Assembly: GCA_002633005.1 (NCBI GenBank)
Contig: NMRA01000063.1
Location: 1,144,457 to 1,208,456 of the forward strand
Source: Phoronis australis
Taxonomy: Eukaryota > Phoronida > Phoronidae
Direction of reading: 5' to 3'
Length of the DNA stretch: 64,000 nt
This document shows, piece after piece, positions 1 through 12,457 of this stretch; the stretch's first letter is position 1; each line of letters begins with the position of its first letter. The notes below the pieces were generated by a model, which worked only from the letters and a program-made list of their open reading frames with translations, ran no database searches and was not told the origin of the DNA. A program made the translations under genes and the position numbers.

Positions 1-617
1 TCGCCAACTATTGCCAGCAAAGCACGTGACACTAGCTTCGTTAGCAGGATTCTTGCGCCAACGAAACTCTACCCTGGATAAGTATAGTGAACCCCTTTTT
101 CATTTTAACGCCTTTTTATTTTGAGTGTGTCAAAAACAGGAGCTTGTTGCACTCAACCATGAGTCTACGGTTTCGTCACCATCTTGAGTATTTCATTTGG
201 TAAAGCGATCAAACCAAGTTGCGCACGTTTCCTATGCAAGTGGACGGGGAGTAATGCCTATTAAAACCAATATTGTAAGAAACGGCTTAATGGCAAGAGG
301 TTGCAATTATGCCATTCCCAACATATTCACGATTGCGATAAACTCACTGTTCTTCCTGAGAACCACCTATGCCTAATTGTGGAGCGCTTTGAAAGATACC
401 GACGTTGTCGGTAAAAAACTTTATTTTTCAAAGTAGCCCCCGTTTTCACGAAGTCCAGCCCGGGTTCAGTATTTAATTAGCACTCCATAAAAAGATAATA
501 CAAATCTTTAAAGTAAAGTTATTACTAACATCAATCACCCTGGCAACGGTTTACCGTAGTCGGCGAGATCCGAGGGGTAAAATCTAGCCTCTTGAATAAT
601 CTGCGCTATTTGAGCTG
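1..617. other. No gene seen
   Basis: AT-rich sequence without a recognisable open frame, RNA gene or repeat unit. Nothing supported here. Confidence 0.4.
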
Positions 618-1090
618 GAACGTATGAGGCGCCAATTAGGGTTCTTAAAGGAGTAGCTTTCTGCGCGAAGAACTGTGCTTAATCTACGCGTGCTTTTAGT
701 TCCTAAACGTTCTGCTCTTATTCAACGCGCACTTTTGCTTAATCTACGCGCACTTTTACTTAATCAATGCGTACTTTCAATTAGTTCATATAGTCCAATC
801 ACGCCTTATTTTTACCGCGCAAACCAGGAGCGCGCAGTGTTAAACTGGTCAGTTTCAGTTGCCGATTTGGGCAATTGAACGAAGTACTCACTGATTAAGA
901 GCAGAACAACGATCGTTTAAGGACTAAAAGTGCACGTTGATTAAGCGAAGGCACGCTTAGATTAAGCAAAAGTACGCATAGATTAAGCAAAAGTACGTGT
1001 AGATTACGCAAGAGTATGCGTAGATTAAGCACATATCTACGCGCAGAAACTTAGGTACTCGTTTAAGGAACCTTTGACGCTTCGTAGAAA
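618..1090. repeat. Foldback element with arms made of short tandem repeats
   Basis: The left arm (about 618-790) carries repeated units of the type CTTAATCTACGCGCACTTTT. The right arm (about 915-1090) carries the same units in reverse complement (for example GATTAAGCAAAAGTACGC), around a unique centre. The outer ends also match in inverted orientation: TTCTTAAAGGAGTAGC on the left against the reverse complement of the GTTTAAGGAACC region on the right, each followed by TTTCTGCGCG. This is the architecture of foldback-type DNA elements. No transposase is present and no target duplication was identified, so the superfamily is unknown. Confidence 0.6.
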
Positions 1091-2137
1091 CGCCACTGAA
1101 AATGTAAGCATCAAGGACTGGGTTCCGTGGACGAAAGAAACTCGCAAAAACGCAAGATTTCACCACACTTCGCAACATATCGCCTTACATTACAACTGAA
1201 CACGTTTTATCACAATGGCTTCTCTTGTGAGTGTCTTGCATCTACGGAACGCAGCCCGCAGCTACCGCGAATTGCTAAAAGGCTAGTTTTTATGGAAGAA
1301 CTTGATTGTTTTGAATGTAAACAGTAACAACAATATATTTTGAAAAATTGAAAAGTACGCAGTAGTTAGGGAAAAACAAGAAAATTCGTCGTGGGAAAGA
1401 AATATAGCAGTCACTGCTCACTTTCAATTTCCAGCAAGAAACAACGTGAGACCAAATAAGTGTTTTGTCATCCAAGATGGCCAATGGGGCAATGTCATCC
1501 AATATGGCCAATGGACAATGTCGTTGACAATTAATACTTATCATATCTAACAGCAGTGCTGTTTTTCACATAATACGTTGTAGAGGAACAAAATATAAAA
1601 GACGTCACAACAGAAAATTTTCACTAGACTTAGAGATCAGTTACATGTTTTTAAAACACTTTTCGCCTGCCTTATCAACCTATCGATTTACACTAGAATT
1701 TTATCTTATCTCTAAATTGAGTGTAACTTTCTTTTTTACCTTTATCCTTGAAGGCGTCGATTTCAATTTCCCTCTACGTCCCATACAAAGTGGGACATTT
1801 CTGAGTTAATGACTCTTAATTAAACAATACAAAAAGGGGGTTGATAACTTAGTGCATACTCCGGTTACATGGATACTGAGTGTCACTAATCACATTTCAT
1901 GCGTTCCAAGAAATGTCTTAATATATTTTAAATATTTTCAGTTTTGTTTTAAACAATACTGTAAACAAAAAGCTGCAACGTTCGCCATTGGGATGTACTG
2001 GCTCTCCACAGCTATGTAGCTACACGCTACTTATTAACCTATGTTTTTGACATTTTTCTGTAGCAATATGCTGCAGCGTTGCTGTTATTGAAATGACAAT
2101 CCCCTAACAATGTATTTCTTTCTAATCACTCTTATAG
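1091..2137. other. No gene seen
   Basis: Short open frames only, none with recognisable sequence. Around 1470-1520 there is a small imperfect duplication of CATCCAAGATGGCCAATGG. Confidence 0.4.
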
Positions 2138-2213
2138 AGACTACACTTGAGGAAATTCAAGCGACCAGTACTCCTTTACGTGCTTTACGACGAACACAGC
2201 CAAGATTGGACGA
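2138..2213 (+). CDS. Candidate internal exon, unrecognised
   Basis: A 76-bp stretch lies between a good acceptor (pyrimidine-rich tract ending TCTTATAG) and a strong donor (GTGAGTAT). Two of three frames are open: one begins TTLEEIQATSTPLRALRRTQ, the other RLHLRKFKRPVLLYVLYDEH. I recognise neither and found no convincing partner exon, so this rests on splice-site shape alone. It could be a chance match. Confidence 0.22.
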
Positions 2214-4044
2214 GTGAGTATGAAATGGCTCTAGTGATGAAACGACGATATAATGCGACCGTTTTTCAGTCGATATGAAGATATGTATGCTTCTTGGTCA
2301 GTGTGCGTTTAACCCATTTTTTCTTTGTTTCACAAAAATGCTAGGCCTATAGTAGAAAGGTTACGTGCATAGGCTGAAAATCAGTACAACACACGGAATG
2401 GTGACAGTGCGCTGATTATTGTTCTTCTTTTGTATTTCCACTGTTCAAGTGCCAGGCTATTCAAATGAACTAAGGCGATGGTTAAACTATCATATCGTGT
2501 CTCTAGCTCGTGATGATGTCACATTCGGGGCAGTAATCGCTAAATACACAAAGTTGTTGTTTTCCAGTCTCTTACGTAAACTGCCACGATAATGGTCATC
2601 TGTAATACACTTGTAAAACGTGCAGGATTCGGTTGGGACGGAAATAATTAGTTATGCACCCAACATTACGCGGGGTGTGTATTGCGATGCCAGAGACTAA
2701 AAATTTGTACTGTTTATTCAAACCGCCGAAACATTTCTCGTTGTTGTATTTATCGGTTCGTGTTTTTCCCTTAAAATTAAACGCGTTACGGAAGTATTTC
2801 GTGCTTACCTCTGCCACAAATTGAGATTTCGCCATTTTCTTGAGACCTAAACCAACGATTTCAAGAAACTTAATAAAACAGAAAAAAAATCCATGTTTCA
2901 AATGTAGAACGCTAACTTAAAATTAAGCGTCAAAAAGAAAATCATACAAAGTAACAGAATGCCGCTGAATCCCAAGCTCTGTTTATTTCATCAAACACAA
3001 GCCTCGCGAGGTGTAGCAGGAAATTGTCCATATTTCTAACTTTAACTTTTCGCACAAATGAAACGCTCTTCATATATTCACATGACTTATGAAGACGTCA
3101 AGAAGCTCGTTAGCTTACCTCTCAATATGACCAGCTTCCCCACAAGCATGATATCCAGTTGAGCAAATCTAAGTAAATCGATGACTTCGGTATTATATGA
3201 TGTCAAGGTGAACGGTTGAGATTACGTACGACACGGCAAGCGGACAACACACAAACGAACGAGATATCAGCCCGCGGTTTCTTTTGCTGTATGCTCTGTA
3301 GATAGTTAATGGCTTATTCGGTTAGCCGGCCGTGTTTTGTGTACTAATACATAGCGCAACTGATGGCTAGATTCCAAGTATTCTGTCAGACAAGTTTGTA
3401 ATGTTACATGTACCGTGTGATCAGAAACAAGACATGTTCAGAGATTGGACCGACGAGCACATAAAACTGACCTGGCCAGATGTAAATGGCCTTGATTAAA
3501 CTGGTGAATTGATTAAACGTTATGTCAAAATGCCATTAATTTTGCACAAATATTTGTATAAAAGCCAATGCATCAAATACTCTAAATCACATCTTTCCGT
3601 GAACTGCGTCAATAGCATATTGGACGCTGACATCCCATAAAAACTAGAGGCGTAATGTGTGTTCCAGGAACTAAGATGAATTTATCTGAGTAGCCTACAG
3701 ACGCAAACCTATTTGCATTTCGAAAGGTGAGTGCAATTACATAAGAGAAGATGAAATCTTGCGCGAACTCTGTCCATACATGGAATTCCAGGCATGTCAG
3801 TTGTTAGCGCGGTCGGGTTTTACTCGTTAACGTGTTGAGCGAATGATTACTGAGCACGTTCACATTCACAAGATGAGGTCACGAATTCTAGATCACTAAG
3901 ATTTGTACAGCAGTAGTAAATAGAGTCGCTTGACCATTTCATTTATGCGGATTCAAATTCTAGAAGACGCGGTGGGATCCGCTTACTGTTGTTGTCCTGT
4001 AGATATATTATAGCGGGGCATGAGATGATATAAATAATACAAGA
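2214..4044. other. No gene seen
   Basis: Includes an unrecognised 101-codon open frame on the - strand (2596-2901) without family motifs, which I do not call. A donor-like GTGAGT at about 3726 has stop codons in all frames of the preceding larger segment. Confidence 0.35.
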
Positions 4045-5037
4045 AACAAGAGCAACGCATTTTGAAATGCTCCCACGACTGCAGTGCTAACATTGTGCTT
4101 CTATTGGTGTTTATTTAGTTGTGTCATTAATGGCCATTAGATGGCTCAGAATATCTTGAACCCATCCAAAAATGGGAGGATGTTGTCGTCTCTCAAAATT
4201 ATTAACCAATTTTATGAAAAATCCGCCAAAGAACTCCAAAGATACAAAGGCAAACATAAAAAACTGCCATTAGGAACCACAGCAGTAGTTCATCCACCTG
4301 CTGTTGATAGAAATACAAGTGCAAAATTTCAAAATCATTTCGCAAGGGGTTTAGGAGACTACAGCCATAGACGTGAAAAATGTCACTAAGGGGCACCACA
4401 GTATTTGGATCCGTTTAAAAATCGACGTCAGTCACATTCTTGTCAGAAGGAACACATCTGCAAAAGTTCTTATAATGATCCTCCGCGAGATTTGGCAGAT
4501 ACAGAAGCAAACGACAAAAAACATACTATAAAATAATTGAAATGGCCACTAGTTGGTGCAGAATACGTCGAATTCATCACAAGGAAAGCTGCTGTCGTCT
4601 TCATAATAGAAATCAGTTTGACCGATTTCATGAAAAAGCATCAAGGACTGAACTTTAAAATTGCAGAAGCAAAAGTAAAAATTATAATTGCCAGTAGGGA
4701 GCACAGCCGTAATTGGATTGGCCTGAAACTGGTCGTCGTCTGTGCCATCTCTATAGGAAAACATCTGCTAAATTTCAGAAAGATCTTGTAAAGGGTAAAG
4801 GGTAAAGTCGTGGACGCAAACAACAATTGCCACAGGGGGGCCAGTGTAGTTGAACACGTCCGAAAATCAACGTCAACCTCGGACTTCTGGTCTGGAACAC
4901 ATTTCCAAATTTTACTAATGATCCTTCAAGCAGTTTGTTGGGTGGAGAGCGTGATGTCAAAAACGAACTAAAAAAATAAAGTGGCTACCAAGTAGCACAG
5001 AATGTGTAAAACCCGCTCGAAAATGAGAAGGCGTCGT
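4045..5037 (+). repeat. Modular CTCF-motif repeat, 5' part of a split copy
   Basis: Begins with the family's 5' signature AACAAGAGCAACGC followed by GAAATGCTCCCAC and a GTGTGCTTCT block, then diverged modules with sites such as CCATTAGATGGC near 4133 and CCACTAGTTGGTGC near 4547. The module breaks off after a GAAAATGAGAAGGCGTC block and resumes at 6583 with TAATAGAAGCCTATCTGCC, so an insertion of about 1.5 kb splits this copy. Confidence 0.75.
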
Positions 5038-5071
5038 GACGCCTTTATCCAGGATTTCGAAAATAGTTAAA

Positions 5072-5596
5072 TCAGTTCTTGGCCACAGTAAGATTAAAAA
5101 CCGGACGATCGCCGCCCAAGTGATACCTGTATAGCACAGATGACACGATGACAGCCCGCACACCGTAGTCCTCTTTCAGACGGGAAACCAACCTAACAAG
5201 ACGCCTGTGAACGTGGGGCGGTTCTTCCGTGGATAAATCATTCAAACCGACGTGCAGAATAACGACGTCTGGCCGGAAACTGGATACCACATGGAGCTGC
5301 TTGTAAATTGACCTGGTGGTCATTACGCCAATATCATAAATCTTGACAACAAGATCTATCGCAGTCAAGTCGAAGGTGAAGTTCGTCGACGGCTCTCGCA
5401 ACATATAGTCGCGTAGTCGACGTACGTGGCTGCTCCCGAGCATCAGAATTCGCTTCGACATAGTTATCTGTTCGATCCACCGCTCACTCTCACATTTTAC
5501 TGTACTGCTGCAGAAACAGTCCACAGAATTGCCGCTCACACTACACCGCGAGTGTCTCTGACCAATAAGAATAAATGTTTTGGCTGAATTTGACAT
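5072..5596 (-). pseudogene. Truncated SGNH/GDSL-type esterase-like ORF (174 aa), transposon-borne
   Basis: From the internal methionine at residue 46 the frame reads MSKRILMLGSSHVRRLRDYM, then FRPDVVILHVGLND at about 107-120. GSSH (54-57) is a block I variant and GLND (117-120) fits block III GxND of the SGNH hydrolase fold. Block V with the catalytic Asp-His pair is missing: the frame stops at TVAKN exactly where the neighbouring repeat edge (GGATTTCGAAAATAG on the + strand) begins. Established knowledge: such domains occur in invertebrate genomes both as small ORFs and in ORF1 of CR1/L2-type LINEs. The location inside an insertion favours a mobile-element origin. The upstream 45 residues look non-homologous, so the true start is probably Met46. 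Esterase activity is unlikely without block V. Confidence 0.6.
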
Positions 5597-6334
5597 TCAG
5601 GTTTGTTGTTGACAATATTACATAACTACCAAACTAAGAGATTAGCTGTCCTCCATAATCACAGTTAACCCCTCGGCCATTGTGTGCTGTAAACCTATCT
5701 CTTGCTGTGTAGTTAATAAAAGAGCGAGGAGCTGGTAACAATGCTTTGATGTTGGTAATCAAAGTTTTAACTGTTTACCTGTTTGCTGTGTAATCTGCCT
5801 AATTCATTTAGACAACTCTTTACGTCCTTAACTGACATTCAACAAGGACAAATTACTGACGCCGTACGCGACGGTATTTTAGAATACAAATTAACAACGA
5901 AAATCCTTATACAATGCCCTGCTCGCTTGGCATCATGAACGACACAAAGTTAACGTCTTTTATCCCCTGTAGGTGCCTAAATAAGTTTTGAATAAATGAG
6001 ACATACGTTTTCGACAATTTGTATTCATGTATATAACGTACATGTATATAATAAAATCAGCGTTCAGTAGGGACATCACGAAACTATCAGAAAATACAGG
6101 AAATTCGGCCAAAATCTATTAATTATTGTAAAACGCATATATTTGGACTATTATCATCGAATTATTGTCATACGAAGCATTTCCGGTTCTATTACCCGTA
6201 AATCGGCACGATTCCTAAAGTGTTGCGCGTTTTAGGAATCCACAAACGGGCCTGGATTTACACCCGTTTTGATGACGTTATCGCATGTAGCGCAGATCAA
6301 CAAAACGCGCAGCACAGCGTCATCTAACTCATAC

Positions 6335-6579
6335 GCGCACCCAGGGGGGAGGGCTCGGGGGCTCCAACGACCCCCCCTCCCCATTTGGCGAAGTGGGCAA
6401 AAAGGTCCGCCTCAGACAAACAAAAAGTCCCAGAAAACGAGACAAAAGTCCACTGAAAAGGCACAGACGCACAGTGAAGGTGGTACCCCGTTTTTTTTTC
6501 AGTCCTCCCGCTTTTTTGTCAGCAAAAGGTCCACGTCGCCAGAAATTCGAGCCCCCCCCATATTAAAGGCTGGGTACGC
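6335..6579. mobile_element. MITE-like element, copy 1
   Basis: Ends are inverted: GCGCACCCA at 6335 and TGGGTACGC ending at 6579. The interior has G-rich then C-rich tracts, CATTTGGCGAAGTGGGC, a CCGCCTCAGACAAAC block and a poly-T near the right end. A second copy lies at 7452-7686. TA flanks both ends here but is not shared by copy 2, so the target duplication is unsettled. No coding capacity. Confidence 0.6.
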
Positions 6580-6582
6580 GTA

Positions 6583-6860
6583 AGACTAATAGAAGCCTAT
6601 CTGCCAAATTGTATGAAAATCCGTAGAGGACCTCCGAAGACATAGAGGTAAACGTAAAAAACGAAAATTGCCACTTGGAGGCACATCGGTAGTCGGATCC
6701 GTCCAAAAATTCGTTCATTCCGTCCCATCCATGAAAAGAACATGTCTACAAATTTTCATGAACATCCTTGAACAGTTTGGGAGCCTGAGCAGCGGACGCC
6801 GGACGGCGGACGGAGATGACGGCATAGCCGAGTGCATCCACATTTCGAGCACCAGAAGTC
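6583..6860 (+). repeat. Modular CTCF-motif repeat, 3' part of the split copy
   Basis: Resumes the module broken at 5037 with CTATCTGCCAAATTGTATG, then CCACTTGGAGGCAC (a degraded site) and the family's 3' block GCGGACGCCGGACGGCGGAC followed by GATGACGGCAT. The terminal hairpin is decayed in this copy. Confidence 0.7.
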
Positions 6861-7451
6861 TGAGCCGGCGAAAACAGACGGAAGTATTCCGTGTGTTTTT
6901 GGAACTGGACTTTTTAACGAGTTTTTTTTTTAAATTTTAGATTGCGAATTTTTATGAAAGAACGAGAAAAACCGTGAGAGGCTGGTCATGTTATATGTAT
7001 GTTTTGAAACACTTTGAAGTAGTAAAATCAATGTCTTTCCGAACCTGTTCGCGGAAACAGCAAGGATGAGTCAACACAAACAGATTTCTGACTGGTGCAG
7101 AAGTGTATGTGATGTAAAACTACATCGTTGACCATCAGTTGTCCTTTTGTGCGTTAATTTCAACTGCGAAGCCTCTGATGACCACGACCACCCAAACAAA
7201 TGGAGAGGTCACGAGGCATGGATGGATTTTCGTAGCAAGTGTGATCACGTGCTTTGTCTCCTGCACTCGATGGTTCCGTACGTGCCTAGCCAGCACGCAG
7301 GTATCACGCAGTAGCACGCGCTTTAGCATTGGTTGATGTAACCTCGGCAGTCATTGGTAAGCTTTACAACAACGTGAAAAATGGCGGACGACTATGAACG
7401 ATTTTAACCTTGTCATGCAAGGAGCGTGGCAGCAACTATTTCGTTTCACGG
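6861..7451. other. No gene seen
   Basis: Short overlapping open frames on both strands near 7135-7336 without recognisable sequence; not called. Confidence 0.35.
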
Positions 7452-7686
7452 GCGCACCCAGGTGGGGGGGGGGCTCGAGAGACCCCCCAATTTGGCGAAT
7501 TGGATAAGAAGGTCCGCCTCAGTGAAACAAAAAGTCCGGGTAAACGAGACAAAAGTCCACACGGTTGCACAATTCGTGGGCCTGAACCTAGTGGCTGCGT
7601 TTTTTTTTTTAGTCCTCGTTATTTCTTTCAGCAAAAGGTTCACATATCGAAAAATTCGAGCCCCCTATATTTTAGGCTGGGTGCGC
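7452..7686. mobile_element. MITE-like element, copy 2
   Basis: Same internal order as the copy at 6335-6579: G-rich tract, ATTTGGCGAATTGG, CCGCCTCAGTGAAAC, poly-T, then AAAATTCGAGCCCCC. It is bounded by inverted GCGCACCCA and TGGGTGCGC. The open frames across it on both strands are products of the element, not genes. Confidence 0.6.
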
Positions 7687-10600
7687 GCATGCATTTCTGC
7701 AGTAATGTTTAATAAACCGCGTGCTTGAAGCACATGCATGTACAATAGACACATATCTGGCCGATTTAACCAGTGTGTTATTCATACTCTATGAATACAG
7801 GACAGTAGCGTATACAAGTCATCGACAGTAGAAAGATGCACTCCGAAAAGGCGCAACCACAATTTCTCGGTTTCATATTTCCTGAACATAATTTTTAAGC
7901 ACCATTTTTTCTGTACAACAGACCACATTTACACCGTTCCTCCATCAGCCATGCCAGTTTGTTTGCGTAAAGCGCTGCCTGTTGAGAATCCGACCAGCCA
8001 TTCAGAAACGCTGGTGTAAAAAATTCCCGAGGAAAATACATGCGTGCTGGCTACCACCTAGAGGCACGCAGGGAACCAGCGAGGTCTCCTGCACAGACCC
8101 TCTAGATTGGCTGGGCACGCTATCCGTGACGTAAGAGTGCAAGCCTTGGGAATCAGGTTATTCACGTTATTCGCTTGCAATCCATGACAATTTCTCGCCT
8201 TATACATGAATGAAACTACGACACGCCAGGCGGTTGACTTTTGTTAGTTATATTTTGATTATATCACAATACGGGAAAACGTTTCCGTCGACAATTAGGT
8301 ATTTTTAAAGGCACGCCTCAACCCCTCTCTTTGTCTTTTAAAACAAGTCTATCATCATCGGGAAAACTCATAGTTTTTCTAAGCATCAACAACACATTTG
8401 TCGTACCACTGGTTTGTTCCCAAAGGGAGAAGGAACCACGGTGGCACCAACGCGTGGTCAGCCGACTGATTTATCTAATGTCAGTTTAAATCAGAAAATT
8501 GTATAGAAATAAGTGCGATGTGCGGTGGAGGCGGTGCACCATGCATTGGTCAAAATTTCAATTGGAGCTGCTGGCTTTGTACGTGGCTCGCATGTAACAA
8601 GAGTCACCACGTATGTTGCCATTGGTCAATTGACCTACAGGAAACGTTTCAGAAGTGCGTATTAGAAGACTTAAATCAAAATTCATCTGCACATTTTTGT
8701 CGGCTTGGCTTGTTTAGGATTTGCGCTCAGTGTGAACAGTGGCGATTTCCATTAGTATATTCAACAGCAAGTGTTGGTTTTAGAGATTTAGGTATGCCTT
8801 GGCTTAAAGTCCTACTTCCAAAGTGTCCACTGTTAGTGACTGAAGTGAATGTAAACAATTAACATGACACTCACGAATGAAACTATAACATAAACAGATC
8901 ATAGATTAAGATTTTCTATTTCACTTGCGCCACCGACACGACGGAAACAAATTAGACTTATACTCCCCACCAAANCCCCCCCCCCCCCCCGTTTACCATT
9001 GATTGTTTCAGCTGACCGTGCACTACAATAAGCCGACTGGTTTGACTCTGTCAGACAGTGCGAGAACACGACTTTTGATTAAAATAAATGCACAGTATAT
9101 GTGGGTGAAACAACTTTGTGACCGGGGCATAAAGGTGTAGGAACACACGGTCGATTGACGGCATTCAGAGGAATGTATTTTTATTGATCCGCCATTAAAT
9201 TTCAGTGCTACAGGCAACCACTGTAAGCTATCACATATGATTGGCTTCTCGAGACATGGAAGATCAAGTGGACATTTTCCAGAGCGTTTTTTGGAAGTTT
9301 TAAAATTCTGTAAATTTTGAATGAGTCTGACTAGTTCCGGTCATCTTATAACATTATAGTCGCCATTAATAAATGTGATCTCAAATACTCCTCCAAAATT
9401 CTGGCTTATTGATATAAGTCTCTGCTCAGTGTTTACGTTATATGTAGTTAGAGTCACCATTTGGATTTTAATTAAAAATTTATTGTTTAGTTTCACATGG
9501 ACAACTGTTCTTGCTGTACTGTACATGTACCTTGAGTATGTCTGCAATAAAGTGTTATCTGTCTATCAATGTACATAGTGCTGCCAGATGTTTATTTAAT
9601 AGTAACATCCAATCTTTTCTGACGCTGACGTCAAAGTGGCACAAAGAGCGTGCAATTAATAGTTTAAGCAACTGACCTGGGCGAAACAAAAAAGAACTGT
9701 AGGGAATATTAACACTTGACAAAGAGGTGTCACAATTGCCATAATCCGTGTAGAAGAAATAAAAGGTTAGAGATACAGCAATATGCACTATTTAGTCGAC
9801 AGTTTTTGTCATGCCAATTAATCCTTGTCATTCTGGGATATTACGACATCCATACGTTGCAGTTCCACCATTTCAATAACAGCCAGCCGAGTGAGTCACA
9901 GGAAACAATAACTAACTTAGTCAAGGAACATCTTTTTAGCCATATCAAAACACCGAAGTGGTAATTCATTGACAACTATGGGGTCACAAACTGCCAAGAC
10001 CCAACTTCTAAGTCCGGAACTGAACTAATCACATGAGTAAGGAACAAGCCGAGACAAGTCTCATGGCGTATGACAAGTGGTCAAAAGAACGTGGGATGAT
10101 TTGTACTCTCCACTAAATAGACGCTATTGCAGAAGGTATGTGGGTTTAAAACATTGACACGCTTCCACATTTCAAACGGCGCCTAATATCAGTGTCCAGC
10201 AGGAGAAAAAAGATTTGCCAGGGAAAGGGTCGAGTAATAATTTACAGGGCCACGCCAATTGTCGTGGACCGCCAGGTCGTGCCGTTATATAGGCTTAGCT
10301 AGAGCATTACATCATCGGGAATATCTCATTGACCAGTCACTTTGAAAATATGCTCCTAAACATTGCACCTAAATCATCTTTAGATGCGTTCCCTGTATCA
10401 ACTCACAGGCGTTAGAGTATTCTAGTTGTCACCAGTGCACTTATCCCTGTTTTGCTCCAACTGGCAATTTACGATTCAGTTTCGCAATGGCAAACGTAGT
10501 GATAACCAACTTACCCCTTCGAATTGAGTCTTGTCTGTGCTCACAACAACGTAGGACGACGCAGTGGTCATTCTACCGTCAACTTGCCATTGCTTCCTTA

Positions 10601-12270
10601 GGTTACATTAATAATGTACTGGGTGTAACACTTTTCGCTCGAGGGCAGACGTTACAATGAACAATCCAAAAGGCGAATGCTAGAATGAATGTACACTCAT
10701 GGATTCTACTACGCTGCACTATATCTGATACCAAATGAGATGCAAACTCGAGGTGGGCGGAGATCAGTACAAACACGGTCGACTAAAATTTCATACCGAC
10801 GGAATTGGATTGGTGTGCATAGTCAAGACTCGGGGATGCACTGTAATTGATGTTTACTGAAGACGAGCAAGTTGGTTGTGCATGTTTAAATAGAAGTGTT
10901 GCATAACTGGTGCATTGCGCGCAGTTCAGACGTCCAAGCCTGTTCATGGTCAAACTAGTCCACTTAATACTATTACAGGTTTTTCAGTCAGATCGTCGTC
11001 ACAGCTCTGTGCCAGATTCAGAGGACTGTCTGACTGAGAATTAATGAAATTATGTGACACAAAAAAATTTGTGAGAAGTCGCCGCTTTTGCCAGCTCAAG
11101 CAGCTTATGGAATGAGCTTTGGTAGCGGCAGATTCAGATCAATTATCTACGAAGCTGAACACTGGGGTGTTGTTCCATGCTGAACAATCCGGCAGGACTA
11201 TAACTTTTGTGGCATGCCTACCCCCTCCCCCTTCCCGGCATGTTATTTTCGTTGTTTTTATATTAACATTGACTCTTTGTTGAGACAATATACACGCCAC
11301 CGACTGAGAGAGGATCGCATGAACAAAGTAGAGTCATCTTTAGGGAAAATGTAAAATTTTTTCCAGTGCAACTGCCATTTGAATTATTTGATAAAATAAT
11401 GCCCATCTCAACTAGAATGTCATGGTTCAGACTCTGAGATATGAGATTTTAAGGAGTAGGAGCCTACGATTGAAAAGGTGCACTCGCGTAAAATTATTCT
11501 TGGAGCCGTGACAGTGTAAGTTGTAACCGCCAGCTTTAATATTACATTTTGCTCTGGTGGTTTGCATAATCAGCAATTTTTCGGCAAAGGATGCCGCTGA
11601 AATATTAGTTTACCTTTATAACATTTATTCTCTTGTACAACATGCCTGCAGCTCATATACGCAGTTGTACAATGTACAAACTTACGTGATCTACAATCAA
11701 TGTCTCTTCCTTTACCCGGCAGCTAGCTGTCTACAGTCACATTACATATTGTAGCCTACGTAGCAATTTTTAAACAGTTCTCGTCAAATTTTGAGGGTCC
11801 TCGTGGGTTTCTGTGTTATTACCTTTGCCCAACAGAGGCCGACTGGTCCAAACCTCAGTGGAACTTTTGTTTTTTGTTGTGCCGTTTTTTGGTTTTTGCC
11901 CAGGCTTCACCGTCGGCCGGGCTCTGGCCATTACGAGTTGCCCCGGGGTTGTGGGCTAGCCAAGATCCCGAAACAATTAAGGGCCACCGTACTAGCCAAC
12001 ACGAGAAAAATTCCAAAGGCGGCGGTTTCGTTCAGTTGAGGCATCATCGTTATCGTTTCTAAAGCTCTGGTACCCGCGGTAGGTTCTACACCTGCAGCAG
12101 AAACCAACGAACGTTTCCGATACATGCCGGACAAATTTTCTCCCCTGCTATTTACATAACCGGGTTAGGATGCACAAAAGAAAGGCACATGCAAGATACG
12201 CTAAGGTACTCAGATATTTCGCTCATGTTGAATAGCAATTTCTCGCGCAGACTTACGTGATTTACGAGTT
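7687..12270. other. Long interval without a supported gene
   Basis: No exon-like segment with both good splice sites and recognisable protein was found. An ambiguous base at 8975 precedes a homopolymer C run. ATTGG (inverted CCAAT) boxes occur around 8543-8625, next to an unrecognised 114-codon frame (8518-8862). The stretch 11890-12110 is locally GC- and CpG-richer, just upstream of MSRB1 exon 1, and may be part of its promoter. Confidence 0.35.
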
Positions 12271-12402
12271 TTGCGAGTTTCTTACGTCTACGAGAGGCAA
12301 ACCGGAAGCCTTCCAAAACAAATGTCTCGTGTCCCTTCTTGCGGGTCGTTTGTTAAAGCCTTAGCTTCGTCAGGAAGAAGTTCCTTGCAAGGGAACAGGC
12401 AG
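12271..12402 (+). promoter_or_regulatory. MSRB1 5' leader with in-frame upstream ATG
   Basis: The reading frame of MSRB1 exon 1 stays open upstream to an ATG at 12271. The 44-residue extension has seven Arg/Lys and one acidic residue, with many Ser. That composition is compatible with a mitochondrial targeting peptide but is not proof. The family-like start is the ATG at 12403. No TATA box was recognised. Confidence 0.35.
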
Positions 12403-12457
12403 ATGGCATTTTGTGGATGGTTTGGTAGTGAAAAGTATAAAGACCATTTTGAGGATG
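12403..12457 (+). CDS. MSRB1: MSRB1 exon 1
   Basis: Encodes MAFCGWFGSEKYKDHFED plus the first base of a Gly codon. It resembles the start of vertebrate MSRB1 in its FC and HFE residues. Donor GTAAAT follows. The ATG at 12403 is chosen because it gives the family's usual N-terminus. Confidence 0.85.

Larger units (their letters stand above)
5038..6582. mobile_element. Insertion interrupting the modular repeat
   Basis: Sequence on each side joins into a continuous family module, so this segment arrived later. Its left edge GCCTTTATCCAGGATTTCG matches the left terminus of the 453-bp hAT-like element at 16437. The right edge is the MITE-like unit at 6335-6580. It therefore looks composite or nested. 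It contains the SGNH-esterase-like ORF on the - strand. The matching right terminus of the left-edge element was not found. Confidence 0.5.

Noticed and set aside
3705-3726. Micro-exon ending at GTGAGT
   Set aside because: Larger versions have stops in all frames; the short version has no partner or recognisable sequence.
11931-12134. Possible tRNA-derived SINE or small protein in a GC-richer patch
   Set aside because: No convincing A and B boxes and no repeat boundaries; probably promoter-proximal sequence.
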